Positions 36,911 through 48,613 are shown, counted from the stretch's first letter. The stretch is DNA of 64,000 nucleotides from Lentibacter sp. (GCA_016744435.1 JADGEJ010000015.1:17745-81744); one strand, 5' to 3'. Numbers and translations are program-made. Notes: a model not told the origin generated them from the sequence alone.

Positions 36911-38082
36911 TCAGGCTCTCCTTAAAACCGCAAGGTAGAAGCCGTCACCGCCATTCTGCAAACGCCAGTTCTTTTGGCCTGCAACCTGCCACTCAGGATT
37001 GTCTGCCACAAACGCGGAGACAACATCCTGATTCTCGCAAGCCAGTAGTGAACACGTCGCGTAAGCAAGTGCGCCGTCTGCTGCCACGTGTTTGCTTGCC
37101 TGACTAAGCACATCACGTTGCGTGTCACTTAGCTCATCAAGGGTTTGTTGCGTCAGACGCCACTTTCCATCAGGGGCACGACGCCATGCGCCACTGCCCG
37201 AACAGGGCGCATCGCAGAACACCAAATCAAACGTCTGGTCTAACAGATCATCAGGCTCTAACACGCTCACTTTGCAGCCAGCCCGTTCAACCCGCACCGG
37301 GATATCGCGCATCCGCTCGGCGGCAATATCGTGCGCAAACACAGACGCCTCACTTATTGCAGCAAGAGCAAGACTCTTGCCACCGCCGCCAGCGCAGAAA
37401 TCAAGCACGCGCGTAACGCCTTCAAGCGGCAACTCGGAAACGACAGCCTGACTTGCCGCATCTTGCAATTCGACAAGCCCGTCTGCAAACGCGCCACTAA
37501 GGGCAACTTTACGCACGCCCTCTGTAACGAGCAACGCCGTTTCGGCTTGCTCAGCCCGCTCAGCAATGATGCTGTCCTCAGCTAGGGCTTCAATCGCCTC
37601 AGCATGAGTCGCTTTGCGTGCGTTGACGCGCAAAAATACCGGAGCTCTTTGGCGCAGTAGTTGTGCTTCAATACTAGCATCGTCGCCCAAGGAAGCCTCA
37701 AACTGAGGCCAAAGCCAATCAGGCATGTCGTTGATTGCGGCAACGCCTTCTGGTGGCGCGCCAGCTGCTGCCTCTTCTTCTGACAAGGGTTCTGGCGCGT
37801 GACCTACCCCTGTGAAAACACTCTCAGGTGCCACGCCTTCTGCGCGCAATGCCCCAATCATCAAAGCCCGGCCTGTCGGTGCATCAGCGGCACCACCAAG
37901 AGCCGCGTAGCTGCGTGCGCATCGCCATGCCTGAAACACATGGTCGCGGATCGCAGCTCTATCCTTGGAGCCCGCATAGCGGTTCTTGCGCCCCCATGTG
38001 GTGAGGCATTTTTCGATGGCCTCGCCAGCGATCATTCTGTCGAGGATTTCTGCGGCCGAGGCCACCCGTGCTGCTGGTTGCA

Positions 38083-38083
<1 letters not shown>
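36911..38083 (-). CDS. RsmB/NOP-type RNA (cytosine-5) methyltransferase
   Basis: A 390-residue SAM-dependent enzyme. DFCAGGGGKSLALAA is the SAM-binding motif I, DAPCSGSGAWRRAPDGKWRL and ATCSLLACENQDVV hold the two conserved cysteines. The N-terminal NusB-like part is shortened. The ATG overlaps the guaB stop by one base (TAATG), so the two are coupled. The rRNA or tRNA target is unknown. Confidence 0.9.
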
Positions 38084-39567
<1,484 letters not shown>

Positions 39568-39602
39568 CTATGTCATGAACCTCGTGAAATGGAAAGGCTT
39601 AA

Positions 39603-40583
39603 TCAGGCTTTGGAGGCATTCGTTTTTGTCGCAAGAGTGCCCTTCATCCACATCTGGATGACCTTCATAGCCACCCATGGCACAAAGAATGTCGCGCCAA
39701 CCAGTAATGCCACCCCGATGATCTTTGGCAGCAAGCTTCCTGTCTGTGCCGCGAGGCTGAGGAAGAACACGGCTGATGCCGTCATCGGGAAGGTGAATGC
39801 GCCCCAAAGTGGCGTAAAGCCTGCTTCCATGATCCAAGGCAACTTGACGAGAAGTGCCAACAAAATAAGGGCTGCCACATAGGCTGCGGCCTTGGCAACG
39901 AGCGGCATCAATGGGAATTGGTCTGCAGGAAAGCCAAGCGCGACAATGCCAAAAAGGCACGCCGGTGCGAGGTGAATCGACAATAGCGGACGCAAAGGCG
40001 CTGGTGGCGTTGTTTTCATCAGCTGTGCTGCGCTGGCGCCCCAGATCAGCAAGGCAATAATGAGTGTCGCCCAAAGGATCGTTTGGGCAATCTGGTAATG
40101 GCCCAACGCAGTGGCCGACACTGCCGCGACGATAAAACCAACAAAACTCAGGTGCCAAAGCGGCGTAACATTACGCTGTTCAGCCGGGCCGCTGGACAAA
40201 ACGTAGATCACCAGCAAAGCAAGCAGCGTATGAAACGCCAATGCGAAATACATCACCATAGTCGCGCTCTCCGGCGCCAATGGCACAAGCCCTGCGGCCA
40301 AAGCCGAGAAGCAAACAGCCAAGGCTGCCAAGCCGCCACGCCCTGGTAGGATACGCATATCTTCGATCACCGCACTTGGGCGGCGCAGGGCTTTCACAAG
40401 ATAGGGAAGCAAGGCGCATGCGAACAATGCAACAACCGCACCAAGCAGCATCTGCGAAATTTCCATTGGTACAACAGAGGTTTGCGCCCCTGCCCGCCAC
40501 GCGAGGGTCAGCCCGAACAGCCCCAGAATAACGGTGAAAATCGCGGGTGGGGTTTGCCGCCCGAAGTTTGAGAACTTGCTCAT
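39603..40583 (-). CDS. TDT/SLAC1 family transporter (TehA-like)
   Basis: A 326-residue integral membrane protein with about ten hydrophobic segments. TPPAIFTVILGLFGLTLAW near the N-terminus and TPLWGAFTFPMTASAVFF near residue 265 fit the tellurite-resistance/dicarboxylate transporter family of anion channels. The substrate is unknown. Confidence 0.82.
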   Translation of the reverse strand: MSKFSNFGRQTPPAIFTVILGLFGLTLAWRAGAQTSVVPMEISQMLLGAVVALFACALLPYLVKALRRPSAVIEDMRILPGRGGLAALAVCFSALAAGLVPLAPESATMVMYFALAFHTLLALLVIYVLSSGPAEQRNVTPLWHLSFVGFIVAAVSATALGHYQIAQTILWATLIIALLIWGASAAQLMKTTPPAPLRPLLSIHLAPACLFGIVALGFPADQFPLMPLVAKAAAYVAALILLALLVKLPWIMEAGFTPLWGAFTFPMTASAVFFLSLAAQTGSLLPKIIGVALLVGATFFVPWVAMKVIQMWMKGTLATKTNASKA

Positions 40584-40715
40584 TTCACATTCCTTCTTTC
40601 ATATCTGTTTACCGCCTTACGCCTGCAGCCTGCGAGGCTCCAGTGGCCGAAGCGTCGCACCCCTTGAATGCCGTGTCCATCGCGTTCAACATAACCTCAA
40701 ACACAGGAGAGTCAC

Positions 40716-41672
40716 ATGAGCGAACACGGCTATTCATCAGGGCGGCTTGATCTGCCTTTTGTCGGCATTTCAACCTTTGCAAAACGGCCCTACGTGCAAG
40801 ACTGGAACGCAATTGACGCTGACGTTGCCATCTTGGGCGCGCCGTTTGATTTTGGCACCCAATGGCGCGCCGGGGCACGGTTTGGGCCGCGCTCTGTGCG
40901 CGAAGCTTCAACCTTGTTTTCTTTTGGCCATGCAGGGGCTTACGACCATGAAGATGATGTAACCTACCTGCCTGGATCAGTGCGGATGGTCGACATTGGC
41001 GATGCCGACATAATCCACACCGATACAGTCAATTCACACGCCAATATCGAGGCTGGGGTGCGGGCTATTTTGAAGGCCGGAGCGCTGCCCGTGACCATCG
41101 GAGGCGACCACTCGATCAACATCCCTTGCATCAATGCCTTTGAAGGCCAAGGAGACTTTCACATTCTGCAAATCGACGCGCACCTCGACTTTGTTGATGA
41201 GCGCCACGGTGTGCGATTTGGCCATGGCAACCCGATGCGCCGGGCCGCCGAAAAACCCTATGTAACCGGCCTCACACAAGTCGGTATTCGCAACGTGAGT
41301 TCAACCGCCAAAGAAGGCTATGACGACGCCCGCGCGATGGGTTCTGACATCCTGTCAGTGCGCCAAATGCGCGCCCTCGGACCAGAAGCTACAGCAGCGC
41401 GTATTCCCGCAAAATCAAAGGTTTACATAACAATCGACATCGACGCCTTCTGCCCCTCCATCGCGCCGGGCACAGGCACGCCAAGCCATGGTGGCTTTCA
41501 GTATTATGACGTGATCGAGCTCTTGCAAGAGGTCTGTCAGCACCATGAGATCATCGGAATTGACCTTGTCGAAGTCGCGCCCGATTATGACCAATCGTCA
41601 AGCACTTCGATCTTGGCGGCGCAGGTCTTGCTCAACTTACTAGGGTTCATTTTTCACGCCAAAGGGCACTAA
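40716..41672 (+). CDS. speB: Agmatinase
   Basis: A 318-residue ureohydrolase that splits agmatine to putrescine and urea. The binuclear manganese site is formed by GGDHSINIP, QIDAHLDFVD and TIDIDAFCPSIAPGTGTP. GGAGAG gives a clear ribosome site before ATG 40716. Related enzymes act on guanidinobutyrate, so the substrate is likely but not certain. Confidence 0.88.
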   Translation: MSEHGYSSGRLDLPFVGISTFAKRPYVQDWNAIDADVAILGAPFDFGTQWRAGARFGPRSVREASTLFSFGHAGAYDHEDDVTYLPGSVRMVDIGDADIIHTDTVNSHANIEAGVRAILKAGALPVTIGGDHSINIPCINAFEGQGDFHILQIDAHLDFVDERHGVRFGHGNPMRRAAEKPYVTGLTQVGIRNVSSTAKEGYDDARAMGSDILSVRQMRALGPEATAARIPAKSKVYITIDIDAFCPSIAPGTGTPSHGGFQYYDVIELLQEVCQHHEIIGIDLVEVAPDYDQSSSTSILAAQVLLNLLGFIFHAKGH

Positions 41673-41738
41673 TTTAGAGCACCGACAAGGCCCGTTAACA
41701 ATTCGATTTAGCAATTTGTCTCAGTGCTGACATAGGCT

Positions 41739-41796
41739 GTGCCTACGGTATGCAGCTATCCATGCATACCGCAGTGCATAACGCGTACATACAGTT
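41739..41796 (+). repeat. 58-bp dispersed element, copy 2
   Basis: This is the partner of the block at 12244-12301, here on the plus strand. It begins GTGCCTACGGTATGCAGCTA and ends GTGCATAACGCGTACATACA plus GTT. In this copy CGGTATGCA can pair with TGCATACCG, but that pairing is not kept in copy 1. It lies 67 bases after the agmatinase stop. Confidence 0.75.
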
Positions 41797-42104
41797 TTGC
41801 CTGTAAATTCGAAAGGTTCAAATGTTAACGAAGCGCGCGCTGCTTCAGTCCCGCCAAGCTTTGACGCAATAGCAGAGACAGTGAGATGACACTTTGAGAT
41901 GACACTTTTGGTAAAAGGCGCTATTTTAGTCATCGGGCCCTCATTTGGTTGCGTTGCACTTCGCGGCAACACTCCTCAAACGCAGATGTCTGAGCTTTCC
42001 GTCAAATTTTTGCCGCGGATGGCAAGGTTTCTGCCGCGTCCTGCCTTTCGCCCAGAGACAAGCCCGCCTAGATTGGCGCCAACGCGAACTTAAAGGCCCT
42101 GAAA
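41797..42104. other. Intergenic region before the RamA-like gene
   Basis: About 310 bases without a gene I can support. The only clear structure is a 13-bp exact tandem repeat, TGAGATGACACTT, at 41882-41894 and 41895-41907. The end of the stretch holds AAGG as a ribosome site for the gene at 42105. Confidence 0.5.
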
Positions 42105-44177
42105 ATGAGCACAGATACGAGCACAGAAAAAAACACAGAGAAAAACACTGACCCCCTCGTCGTTTTTACACCCTCTGGCAAACGTGGGAACTTCCCCATT
42201 GGCACGCCCGTTCTGACGGCCGCCCGCCAGCTTGGGGTTGATCTTGACTCTGTTTGTGGCGGGCGCGGCATTTGCTCCAAATGTCAGATCACCCCGTCTT
42301 ACGGCGAGTTCCCCAAACATGGCGTGACAGTCGCAGACACCGCGTTGAGCGAATGGAACGCTGTTGAGCAGCGCTATGACGACAAGCGCGGGCTGCCCAA
42401 GGGCCGCCGCCTTGGCTGTCAGGCCACGGTGCAGGGCGATGTTGTGATCGACGTGCCGCCAGAAAGCCAAGTGCACAAACAAGTCGTGCGCAAACGCGCC
42501 GAAGCGCGCGATATTATCATGAACCCGACAGTGCGGATGTATTACATCGAAGTGCAAGAACCCGACATGCACGAGCCGACAGGCGACTTGGAGCGCATGC
42601 AAACCGCGCTTGAAGCTCAGTGGCAGATAAAAGTTCAGCACGCCGATCCGCATGTGCTGCGCGAGCTACAGCCAGCCCTGCGCAAAGGCGCATGGAAAGT
42701 CACTGTTGCGGTGCACCAAGACGGCGATCAGCGCAGTATCATGCAGGTCTGGCCGGGCTACTACGAAGGGTCATTGTATGGCCTTGCGGTTGACCTTGGC
42801 TCAACCACGATTGCCGCGCATCTCTGTGACTTGCAGACAGGCGAAGTTGTTGCCTCGTCGGGGCTTATGAACCCGCAGATCAGGTTTGGCGAAGACTTGA
42901 TGAGCCGTGTCAGCTATTCGATGATGAACGCAGGCGGCGCAGACGAGATGACAGCCGCTGTGCGCGACGGGATGAACGCCCTGTTCACCCAGATCGCCTC
43001 GGAAGCCGAGATCGACAAAGCGCTGATCATGGACAGTGTGTTTGTCTGTAACCCCGTCATGCACCACCTGTTTTTGGGCATTGATCCGTTTGAGCTTGGC
43101 CAAGCCCCGTTTGCATTGGCCACGTCAAATGCGCTGCGCCTTGAGGCGCGTGATTTGGAGCTGTCGCTGCATCCTTCTGCGCGGGTTTACATCTTGCCGT
43201 GCATCGCGGGCCACGTCGGCGCTGACGCGGCTGCAGTTGCCCTCTCTGAAGCGCCTGACAAGTCGGAAGACTTGGTCTTGGTTGTTGATGTAGGCACCAA
43301 TGCCGAGATCCTTTTAGGCAACAAAGACAAGGTCTTGGCATGTTCTTCGCCCACGGGCCCCGCCTTTGAAGGCGCGCAGATCACATCGGGCCAGAGGGCT
43401 GCTCCGGGGGCGATCGAGCGTGTCGAAATCGACCCGGTCAGCAAGGAGCCGCGCTTTCAAGTGATCGGCTCTGATCTGTGGTCTGATGAGGCAGGCTTTG
43501 ATCAAGCTGTCGCCACCACCGGCATCACCGGCATCTGCGGCTCTGGCATCATCGAAGCAGTCGCCGAGATGCGCATGGCGGGCATCTTGGACGCCTCTGG
43601 CCTGATAGGCTCGGCGGCGCAGGTTGGCAGCGCGCGTTGCGTGGAAGACGGGCGCACCCACAGCTATGTGATGTGGGATGGCCGTGAGGCTGGCGGCCCG
43701 ACGATCACGGTAACAAACCCTGATATCCGCGCAATCCAGATGGCCAAGGCGGCGCTCTACTCGGGTGCGCGCTTGTTGATGGACAAGTTCGGCGTTAACA
43801 CGGTTGACCGTGTGGTTCTCGCTGGCGCATTTGGCGCGCACATCAGCCCCAAACACGCGATGGTCTTGGGGATGATCCCTGATTGCGAGATCGAGAAGGT
43901 CACATCCGCTGGCAACGCTGCGGGCACAGGCGCGCGGATCGCTTTGCTCAACGCCGATGCGCGCGACGAGATCGAGGAAACCGTGCGACAGATCCTCAAG
44001 ATCGAAACCGCAGTTGAGCCGCGCTTTCAGGAGCATTTCGTCAATGCCTCCGCCATTCCCAACGCGTCCGAGCCCTTCCCTATCTTGGCCAGTATCGTGA
44101 CGCTGCCTGATGTGAGTTTTAACGCGAATGGCGACGGCGAAGGCGGCGGCGGACGGCGGCGCAGGCGACGCGGCTAA
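42105..44177 (+). CDS. RamA/RACo-like corrinoid-activating ferredoxin-ASKHA protein
   Basis: A 690-residue protein. Residues 15-115 form a plant-type 2Fe-2S ferredoxin domain with CGGRGICSKC (Cys51, 57, 60) and Cys105 in RRLGCQA. From about 225 it has an ASKHA ATPase fold: AVDLGSTTIAAHLCDL, VVDVGTNAEILLG, SSPTGPAFEGAQI and VVLAGAFGAHI. This is the design of proteins that reduce inactive Co(II) corrinoid using ATP. In roseobacters a protein of this type is reported to reactivate the split methionine synthase, whose parts are encoded at 2.9-5.5 kb. The C-terminus ends in a glycine stretch and seven residues rich in arginine. Confidence 0.88.
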   Translation: MSTDTSTEKNTEKNTDPLVVFTPSGKRGNFPIGTPVLTAARQLGVDLDSVCGGRGICSKCQITPSYGEFPKHGVTVADTALSEWNAVEQRYDDKRGLPKGRRLGCQATVQGDVVIDVPPESQVHKQVVRKRAEARDIIMNPTVRMYYIEVQEPDMHEPTGDLERMQTALEAQWQIKVQHADPHVLRELQPALRKGAWKVTVAVHQDGDQRSIMQVWPGYYEGSLYGLAVDLGSTTIAAHLCDLQTGEVVASSGLMNPQIRFGEDLMSRVSYSMMNAGGADEMTAAVRDGMNALFTQIASEAEIDKALIMDSVFVCNPVMHHLFLGIDPFELGQAPFALATSNALRLEARDLELSLHPSARVYILPCIAGHVGADAAAVALSEAPDKSEDLVLVVDVGTNAEILLGNKDKVLACSSPTGPAFEGAQITSGQRAAPGAIERVEIDPVSKEPRFQVIGSDLWSDEAGFDQAVATTGITGICGSGIIEAVAEMRMAGILDASGLIGSAAQVGSARCVEDGRTHSYVMWDGREAGGPTITVTNPDIRAIQMAKAALYSGARLLMDKFGVNTVDRVVLAGAFGAHISPKHAMVLGMIPDCEIEKVTSAGNAAGTGARIALLNADARDEIEETVRQILKIETAVEPRFQEHFVNASAIPNASEPFPILASIVTLPDVSFNANGDGEGGGGRRRRRRG

Positions 44178-44237
44178 ACCCTTAGCAAGTTTGGAAAATC
44201 ATGCTAAGACTGTTCAAAACCAGCGAGCAGGCCAAAC

Positions 44238-45407
44238 ATGATTTCCGAAAAAACCTTTAAGATTGTTTTGGCGCTCCTGGGCTGCCTGATGCTGCTCACG
44301 GCAACGCGCATTGGTGTGCCCGACTTGCTTGGTGTTGATGCCGTTTCGGCGGACTATGTGATTTTCCACCAAGTCGGCGAGTTGGCCAATGCGGGGCAAG
44401 CCACCCTCGCCTATGATGCGCCTGCCTTCAAGGCCCACCAGCTTGCGCGCACGGGCTCTGATGTTTTCATGACTTGGACATATCCACCGCAGTTCAACTT
44501 GCTCACTCAGGTGCTGGCACTGTTCCCGATCTGGCTGGGCTATTTGTTGTTCACTGGCATAAGTTTTGTTTTTTTCGTCTGGGCCGTGCTGCGGCTTGAC
44601 GGGTCTGCAGGGCGTGTCGCACTGCTGATGACGTTGCCCGCGATCGCGATCAACTTGCTGACAGGGCAAAACGGCTTTCTGACAGCTGGGATGATGGCCC
44701 TGCTGAGCCATTTCGCGCTGTCTGGCCAAAACGCCCGTGCCGGGGTTGTGCTGGGCCTGCTCGCCTACAAGCCGCACCTTGGCCTTGGCCTTGGCCTCGC
44801 GGCTCTCCTACGAGGCGGTGCCAAAATGGTCATAGTAGCCTGCGCCACGCTTGCCGCATCGCTTGCACTTGCCACACTTGCCTATGGCGGCGAAATCTGG
44901 ACAGCGCTGCTCAACAGCGTCGAGCACTCCGGCTCCCTGCTTGAGGCTGGAAAATACAAACTCGTGCGGATGAGCACGCCGTTTGCCTTGCTGGCATCGC
45001 TCGGTTTGGGCGGCGGGCTGGCGCTGAAGCTGCACATGACCTATGCTCTCGCCTCGCTGCTTCTGGTCGCATATGCCTCGCTGAAAGGCTGGGCTCTGCG
45101 CCACGTTATCGCCCTCGGGATGATAGCTGGAGCCGCCCTCAGCCCCTATGCCTACGACTATGACCTGTGCCTGCTGGCGCCAGCCATCACGCTGGTCTGG
45201 CCCGAGTTGTCTCAAGCACTAAGGCCTTGGGAAAAAACACTGTTTTCGGCGGCAACCCTACTGGCAACTGGGTTTGGCCTGATCACAGTTAACCTCTCTG
45301 ACATCATCAAACACCTCTCTATTGAACTGCCGTCTATCGGCGGCGCAGGGCTCTTGATTATGCTCGCCATTACACTCGTCGGCCTCTCCCGCACAAAGGC
45401 GGCTTGA
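44238..45407 (+). CDS. Glycosyltransferase family 87 (DUF2029) membrane protein
   Basis: A 389-residue protein with about ten membrane segments. SADYVIFHQVGELANAGQ and FMTWTYPPQFNLL, with the YPP motif after the first helix, are typical of GT87 polyprenyl-phosphate-dependent mannosyl transferases. It starts 60 bases after the RamA-like gene but likely has no link to it. The sugar and acceptor are unknown. Confidence 0.82.
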   Translation: MISEKTFKIVLALLGCLMLLTATRIGVPDLLGVDAVSADYVIFHQVGELANAGQATLAYDAPAFKAHQLARTGSDVFMTWTYPPQFNLLTQVLALFPIWLGYLLFTGISFVFFVWAVLRLDGSAGRVALLMTLPAIAINLLTGQNGFLTAGMMALLSHFALSGQNARAGVVLGLLAYKPHLGLGLGLAALLRGGAKMVIVACATLAASLALATLAYGGEIWTALLNSVEHSGSLLEAGKYKLVRMSTPFALLASLGLGGGLALKLHMTYALASLLLVAYASLKGWALRHVIALGMIAGAALSPYAYDYDLCLLAPAITLVWPELSQALRPWEKTLFSAATLLATGFGLITVNLSDIIKHLSIELPSIGGAGLLIMLAITLVGLSRTKAA

Positions 45408-45445
45408 CCGCTCGCGCACCACGCACTATCCCGAACCTCGGCTTC

Positions 45446-45519
45446 GCGGGTATGATGTAGTGGTAGCCTGTCAGCTTCCCAAGCTGAACGTGCGGGTTCG
45501 ATTCCCGCTACCCGCTCCA
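45446..45519 (+). tRNA. tRNA-Gly (CCC)
   Basis: A 74-base cloverleaf: acceptor GCGGGTA/TACCCGC, anticodon stem TCAGC/GCTGA around TTCCCAA (anticodon CCC), T-arm GCGGG/CCCGC, encoded CCA at 45517-45519. Confidence 0.96.
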
Positions 45520-45540
45520 GTGCTGCTCTCTGCTTTTCTA

Positions 45541-45738
45541 CTAGGGCTGGCGGCCTAATGGAAAGAACATCCACAGAACAAACATTGACCCGAACGGCGA
45601 CCAGCACAGCGAAACAATAATCCATGCCCATGGGTTGTGCCCCCTATCTTCTGCCATTTGCCAAACAATGGCGAAAATCAACCAAGTGACATAGAGCGCC
45701 AACGCAATAGCGGCCAATGAGAGAAGTCCGTCAATCAT
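45541..45738 (-). CDS. Small two-helix membrane protein
   Basis: A 65-residue frame with two hydrophobic segments (LLSLAAIALALYVTWLIFAI and a second one after WAWIIVSLCWSPFGS), joined by a short charged loop QMAEDRGHNP. The pattern is coherent for a small inner-membrane protein of the PLD-nuclease N-terminal type. No strong ribosome site is visible, so it is only probable. Confidence 0.5.
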   Translation of the reverse strand: MIDGLLSLAAIALALYVTWLIFAIVWQMAEDRGHNPWAWIIVSLCWSPFGSMFVLWMFFPLGRQP

Positions 45739-45848
45739 TCAGTATGACTCGCCCAGACAACAACTCAGCGCATAAATAATTTGGCGGTGCTCCAAGCCTA
45801 CACCCTGCTTTTTCTTCGCAAAAATACTCAAATTCAACGCTCCCACCC

Positions 45849-47138
45849 TCACCGCGCAATGACGATATCGGCGCGTAGCCCGCCAAGCTCATTGCTTTGC
45901 GCCAGTCGCAGCATGCCCCCATGGGCGCGGGCCACGTCAGTTGCTATCGACAGCCCAAGCCCAACGCCCGAGCCGCGGTTCTGGTTGCGGGCGGCATCAA
46001 GCCGCGCGAAGGGGCGCAGGGCTTCCTCGCGCTGATCTGCGGCAATGCCCGGCCCGTCATCTTCCACCCGGATACGCAAGGCCCGTTCGGTCAGAGCAAC
46101 CGACACCACCGCGTTGTTGCCATACCGCACAGCGTTGTTGATCAGGTTTTCCACCGCACGTCTGATCGCGATGCGCCGCAGGTTCATCTCGCCCTCGCCT
46201 TCCAGCTCACCAAGCGTCACATTCATATCCGCGCGCTGGCAATCCGCAACAATGGCTCGCACCATCTTAAGCGGGTCTGTCGCTTCCGGCTCTCCCTCGG
46301 AAGCGCCTTTGGCAAACGACAGGAACTCATCCAGCATATGCTGCATCTCGGTAACATCACGCTCCAGCGGCTCGCGGTCTTCGTTTTCCAGAAGCGACAG
46401 GCCAAGCTTGAGCCGTGTAAGCGGTGTGCGCAGATCATGGCTTACGCCTGACAGCATCAGTGTGCGCTGATCAATCGCACGCTCGATCCGGTTGCGCATG
46501 TCTAAAAACGCATTGCCAGCCGCGCGCACTTCAACTGCGCCTGATGGCTTATAGTCGATCACATTACCGCGCCCAAAGGCCGCGGCAGCACGCGCGAGGC
46601 GCTTGATAGGACGCAGCTGATTGCGCAGATAGATATAGGCTATCACCGTCATCAGAATGCCAAAAGCCACCATATAAACAAGCAGTTGGTGTGGGTTGCG
46701 CGCCGAAACACGGACGCGATCAAACGACAGTTGCACAGGCCCTTGAGCCGTTTGCACCAAAGCGTGCACGCGGGCGCCATCGGGCAGATCAACCGCGCTG
46801 AGAGGCGGCAAGTTGGCTTTCAGCTCGCGCACGACAACGATACCGGCAAAGTCATACCAGCGGCGACGGCTGACAAAGCCTTCAGGTGCCGGGCTCGTCA
46901 CTCCAATGCCAAGTGGCACGGCGATCGCACTTTGGCCCGCTGCGTCAAGCTGCTCGACAACAAGCGCCAGCTCAATCGCCATAGAGCGGCTCATCTGCGT
47001 TGAGACGTCGTCAAAGTGGCGCTGGATGAAAACGATCGACACCACAAGTTGCAGGCCGATAATGGGCACGATCAAGATAAGTGCAGCCCGCCCGTAGAGC
47101 GAGCGCGGCATATATTGTTTGAGCCAAGCAGAAAACAT
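45849..47138 (-). CDS. EnvZ-like sensor histidine kinase
   Basis: A 429-residue kinase from MFSAWLKQYMPRSLYGRAAL: a first membrane helix at about 15-38, a periplasmic region, a second helix at about 155-180, HAMP, then HisKA with SGVSHDLRTPLTRLKLGL (phosphorylated His) and HATPase with ENLINNAVRYG, EDDGPGIA and GVGLGLSIATDVA. The residues match the EnvZ group. No response regulator gene is adjacent, so its partner lies elsewhere. A start at 47138 is chosen; the longer open frame runs into the divergent metallo-hydrolase gene. Confidence 0.88.
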   Translation of the reverse strand: MFSAWLKQYMPRSLYGRAALILIVPIIGLQLVVSIVFIQRHFDDVSTQMSRSMAIELALVVEQLDAAGQSAIAVPLGIGVTSPAPEGFVSRRRWYDFAGIVVVRELKANLPPLSAVDLPDGARVHALVQTAQGPVQLSFDRVRVSARNPHQLLVYMVAFGILMTVIAYIYLRNQLRPIKRLARAAAAFGRGNVIDYKPSGAVEVRAAGNAFLDMRNRIERAIDQRTLMLSGVSHDLRTPLTRLKLGLSLLENEDREPLERDVTEMQHMLDEFLSFAKGASEGEPEATDPLKMVRAIVADCQRADMNVTLGELEGEGEMNLRRIAIRRAVENLINNAVRYGNNAVVSVALTERALRIRVEDDGPGIAADQREEALRPFARLDAARNQNRGSGVGLGLSIATDVARAHGGMLRLAQSNELGGLRADIVIAR

Positions 47139-47177
47139 GCCTAAACCTAGCGGCAGCCGCGCAGATAAGGAAGAGCC

Positions 47178-48104
47178 ATGCAAGCCCCGACTGTTTTTAA
47201 TCCGGATGACTTCAATCCGCGCCTCGGCGAGGCTGTCGCCCTTGAGCCGGGGTTGCGTCGCATCGTCGCCGACAACCCCTCGCCGATGACATATCGCGGC
47301 ACCAACACCTATTTGCTTGGCGAGGGTGCGGTTGCGGTTATTGACCCGGGGCCAGAAAGCGGCGCGCATATGCAGGCCATTCTGGGTGCACTGCGGCCCG
47401 GAGAGGTGATCTCGCACATATTTGTGACCCATAGCCACCTTGATCATTCGCCCCTCGCCCGCCCGCTCTCTGAAGCGACTGGCGCACCTGTGCTCGCCTT
47501 TGGTGACAGCTTTACTGGCCGCTCTGACGTTATGAACGCGCTTGCTGAGGGCGGGCTTGCCGGCGGCGGCGAAGGCGTTGACGCCAGTTTTGCGCCCGAC
47601 GTTCTGCTGGCTGATAACGAGACTGTAGATGGCGACGGCTGGGCACTCACCGCACTGCACACGCCTGGTCATTTTGGCAACCACCTTAGCTTTGCATGGG
47701 GCGACGCATTGTTTTGCGGTGACTTGGTGATGGGCTGGGCCAGTTCTCTCGTCAGCCCGCCGGATGGCGACTTGACCGACTTTATGGCCTCTTGCCAACG
47801 GCTGGCCGAACACGACTGGAGAGTGTTTCACGCGGGCCACGGTGCACCAATTGAAACGCCAAACGCGCGGCTCACTTGGCTGATCGAGCACCGTTTGACC
47901 CGTGAAGCCCAAATTTTGGCAGCCCTTCGCGAAGCGCCAGCCACAGCCGAAGCCCTCGCGACCGCAATCTATTCAGACACGCCCGCAGCCTTACTGCCTG
48001 CCGCCACCCGCAATGTCTTTGCGCACCTCGTTGATCTGTATTGCAAAAACCGCGTTTCAGCCTCACCGCAACTAAGCGCCACAGCCCTGTTCAGGCTGGT
48101 TTGA
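47178..48104 (+). CDS. MBL-fold metallo-hydrolase (LACTB2-like)
   Basis: A 308-residue metallo-beta-lactamase fold protein. FVTHSHLDHSPLA is the HxHxDH metal motif, HTPGHFGNHLSF the third His, and HAGHGAPI the last. The C-terminal winged-helix-like part (LTWLIEHRLTREAQILAAL) is seen in LACTB2-type proteins, which can be RNases. The exact substrate is not known. Confidence 0.88.
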   Translation: MQAPTVFNPDDFNPRLGEAVALEPGLRRIVADNPSPMTYRGTNTYLLGEGAVAVIDPGPESGAHMQAILGALRPGEVISHIFVTHSHLDHSPLARPLSEATGAPVLAFGDSFTGRSDVMNALAEGGLAGGGEGVDASFAPDVLLADNETVDGDGWALTALHTPGHFGNHLSFAWGDALFCGDLVMGWASSLVSPPDGDLTDFMASCQRLAEHDWRVFHAGHGAPIETPNARLTWLIEHRLTREAQILAALREAPATAEALATAIYSDTPAALLPAATRNVFAHLVDLYCKNRVSASPQLSATALFRLV

Positions 48105-48183
48105 GAGCCTCGGATTTTTTTAAGGATTTTGACGTAAAACACACTAGACGCGCCCAAAGGGTGTTGCTATATCCCCCTCACAT

Positions 48184-48258
48184 TCCGGCGTAGCTCAGCG
48201 GTAGAGCAGTTGACTGTTAATCAATTTGTCGTAGGTTCGATCCCTACCGCCGGAGCCA
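48184..48258 (+). tRNA. tRNA-Asn (GTT)
   Basis: A 75-base cloverleaf: acceptor TCCGGCG/CGCCGGA, D-arm GCTC/GAGC, anticodon loop CTGTTAA (anticodon GTT), T-arm GTAGG/CCTAC, encoded GCCA end. It marks the border between the core genes and the accessory region to the right. I see no copy of its 3' end elsewhere in the window. Confidence 0.96.
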
Positions 48259-48266
48259 AAGATTTC

Positions 48267-48296
48267 AAGGGCTTAGCATGAAAATGCTAAGCCCTT
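48267..48296 (+). terminator. Strong terminator after tRNA-Asn
   Basis: AAGGGCTTAGCAT (48267-48279) pairs with ATGCTAAGCCCTT (48284-48296) around a GAAA tetraloop, followed by TCTTCTTTC. The next 300 bases before the LuxR gene hold no gene I can support. Confidence 0.88.
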
Positions 48297-48613
48297 TCTT
48301 CTTTCTAGTCTCTTTTTAGTCTCTCAAATCACGGTGTTTTGAGGAGATTTTCTATGTTCAGCAGTGAGCGGCTTGCTAACTGCGAGTCACCACAGCTATC
48401 AGCCAACTCCAACTCTTCCCGCCCTACCGCTGTTGCGTTGATGGCGGAGGTCGCAATGCTTGCTGACCCATCCACTCTTGGTGCATGTTGGTTGGACGCC
48501 TGGGCGAATGTCGTAGATATCAGGCTAATGTGAAAGTTGGATGGTAGCGCAACGCTATTGTGCCCTTGAAATAAAGCAGTCAACATTGCTTTTTAGCAGC
48601 AGTTTCTTTTAGT

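Noticed and set aside
41721..42093. Small frames in the gap before the RamA-like gene
   Set aside because: They overlap the dispersed repeat and the 13-bp tandem repeat, and lack ribosome sites and family likeness.
48184..48258. tRNA-Asn as the attachment site of the accessory region
   Set aside because: No copy of the tRNA 3' end is found to the right within the window; the accessory modules fit the 21-bp core better.
48329..48586. 85-residue minus-strand frame after tRNA-Asn
   Set aside because: No ribosome site, no family likeness and low-complexity content; it could be a remnant, but I cannot support it.
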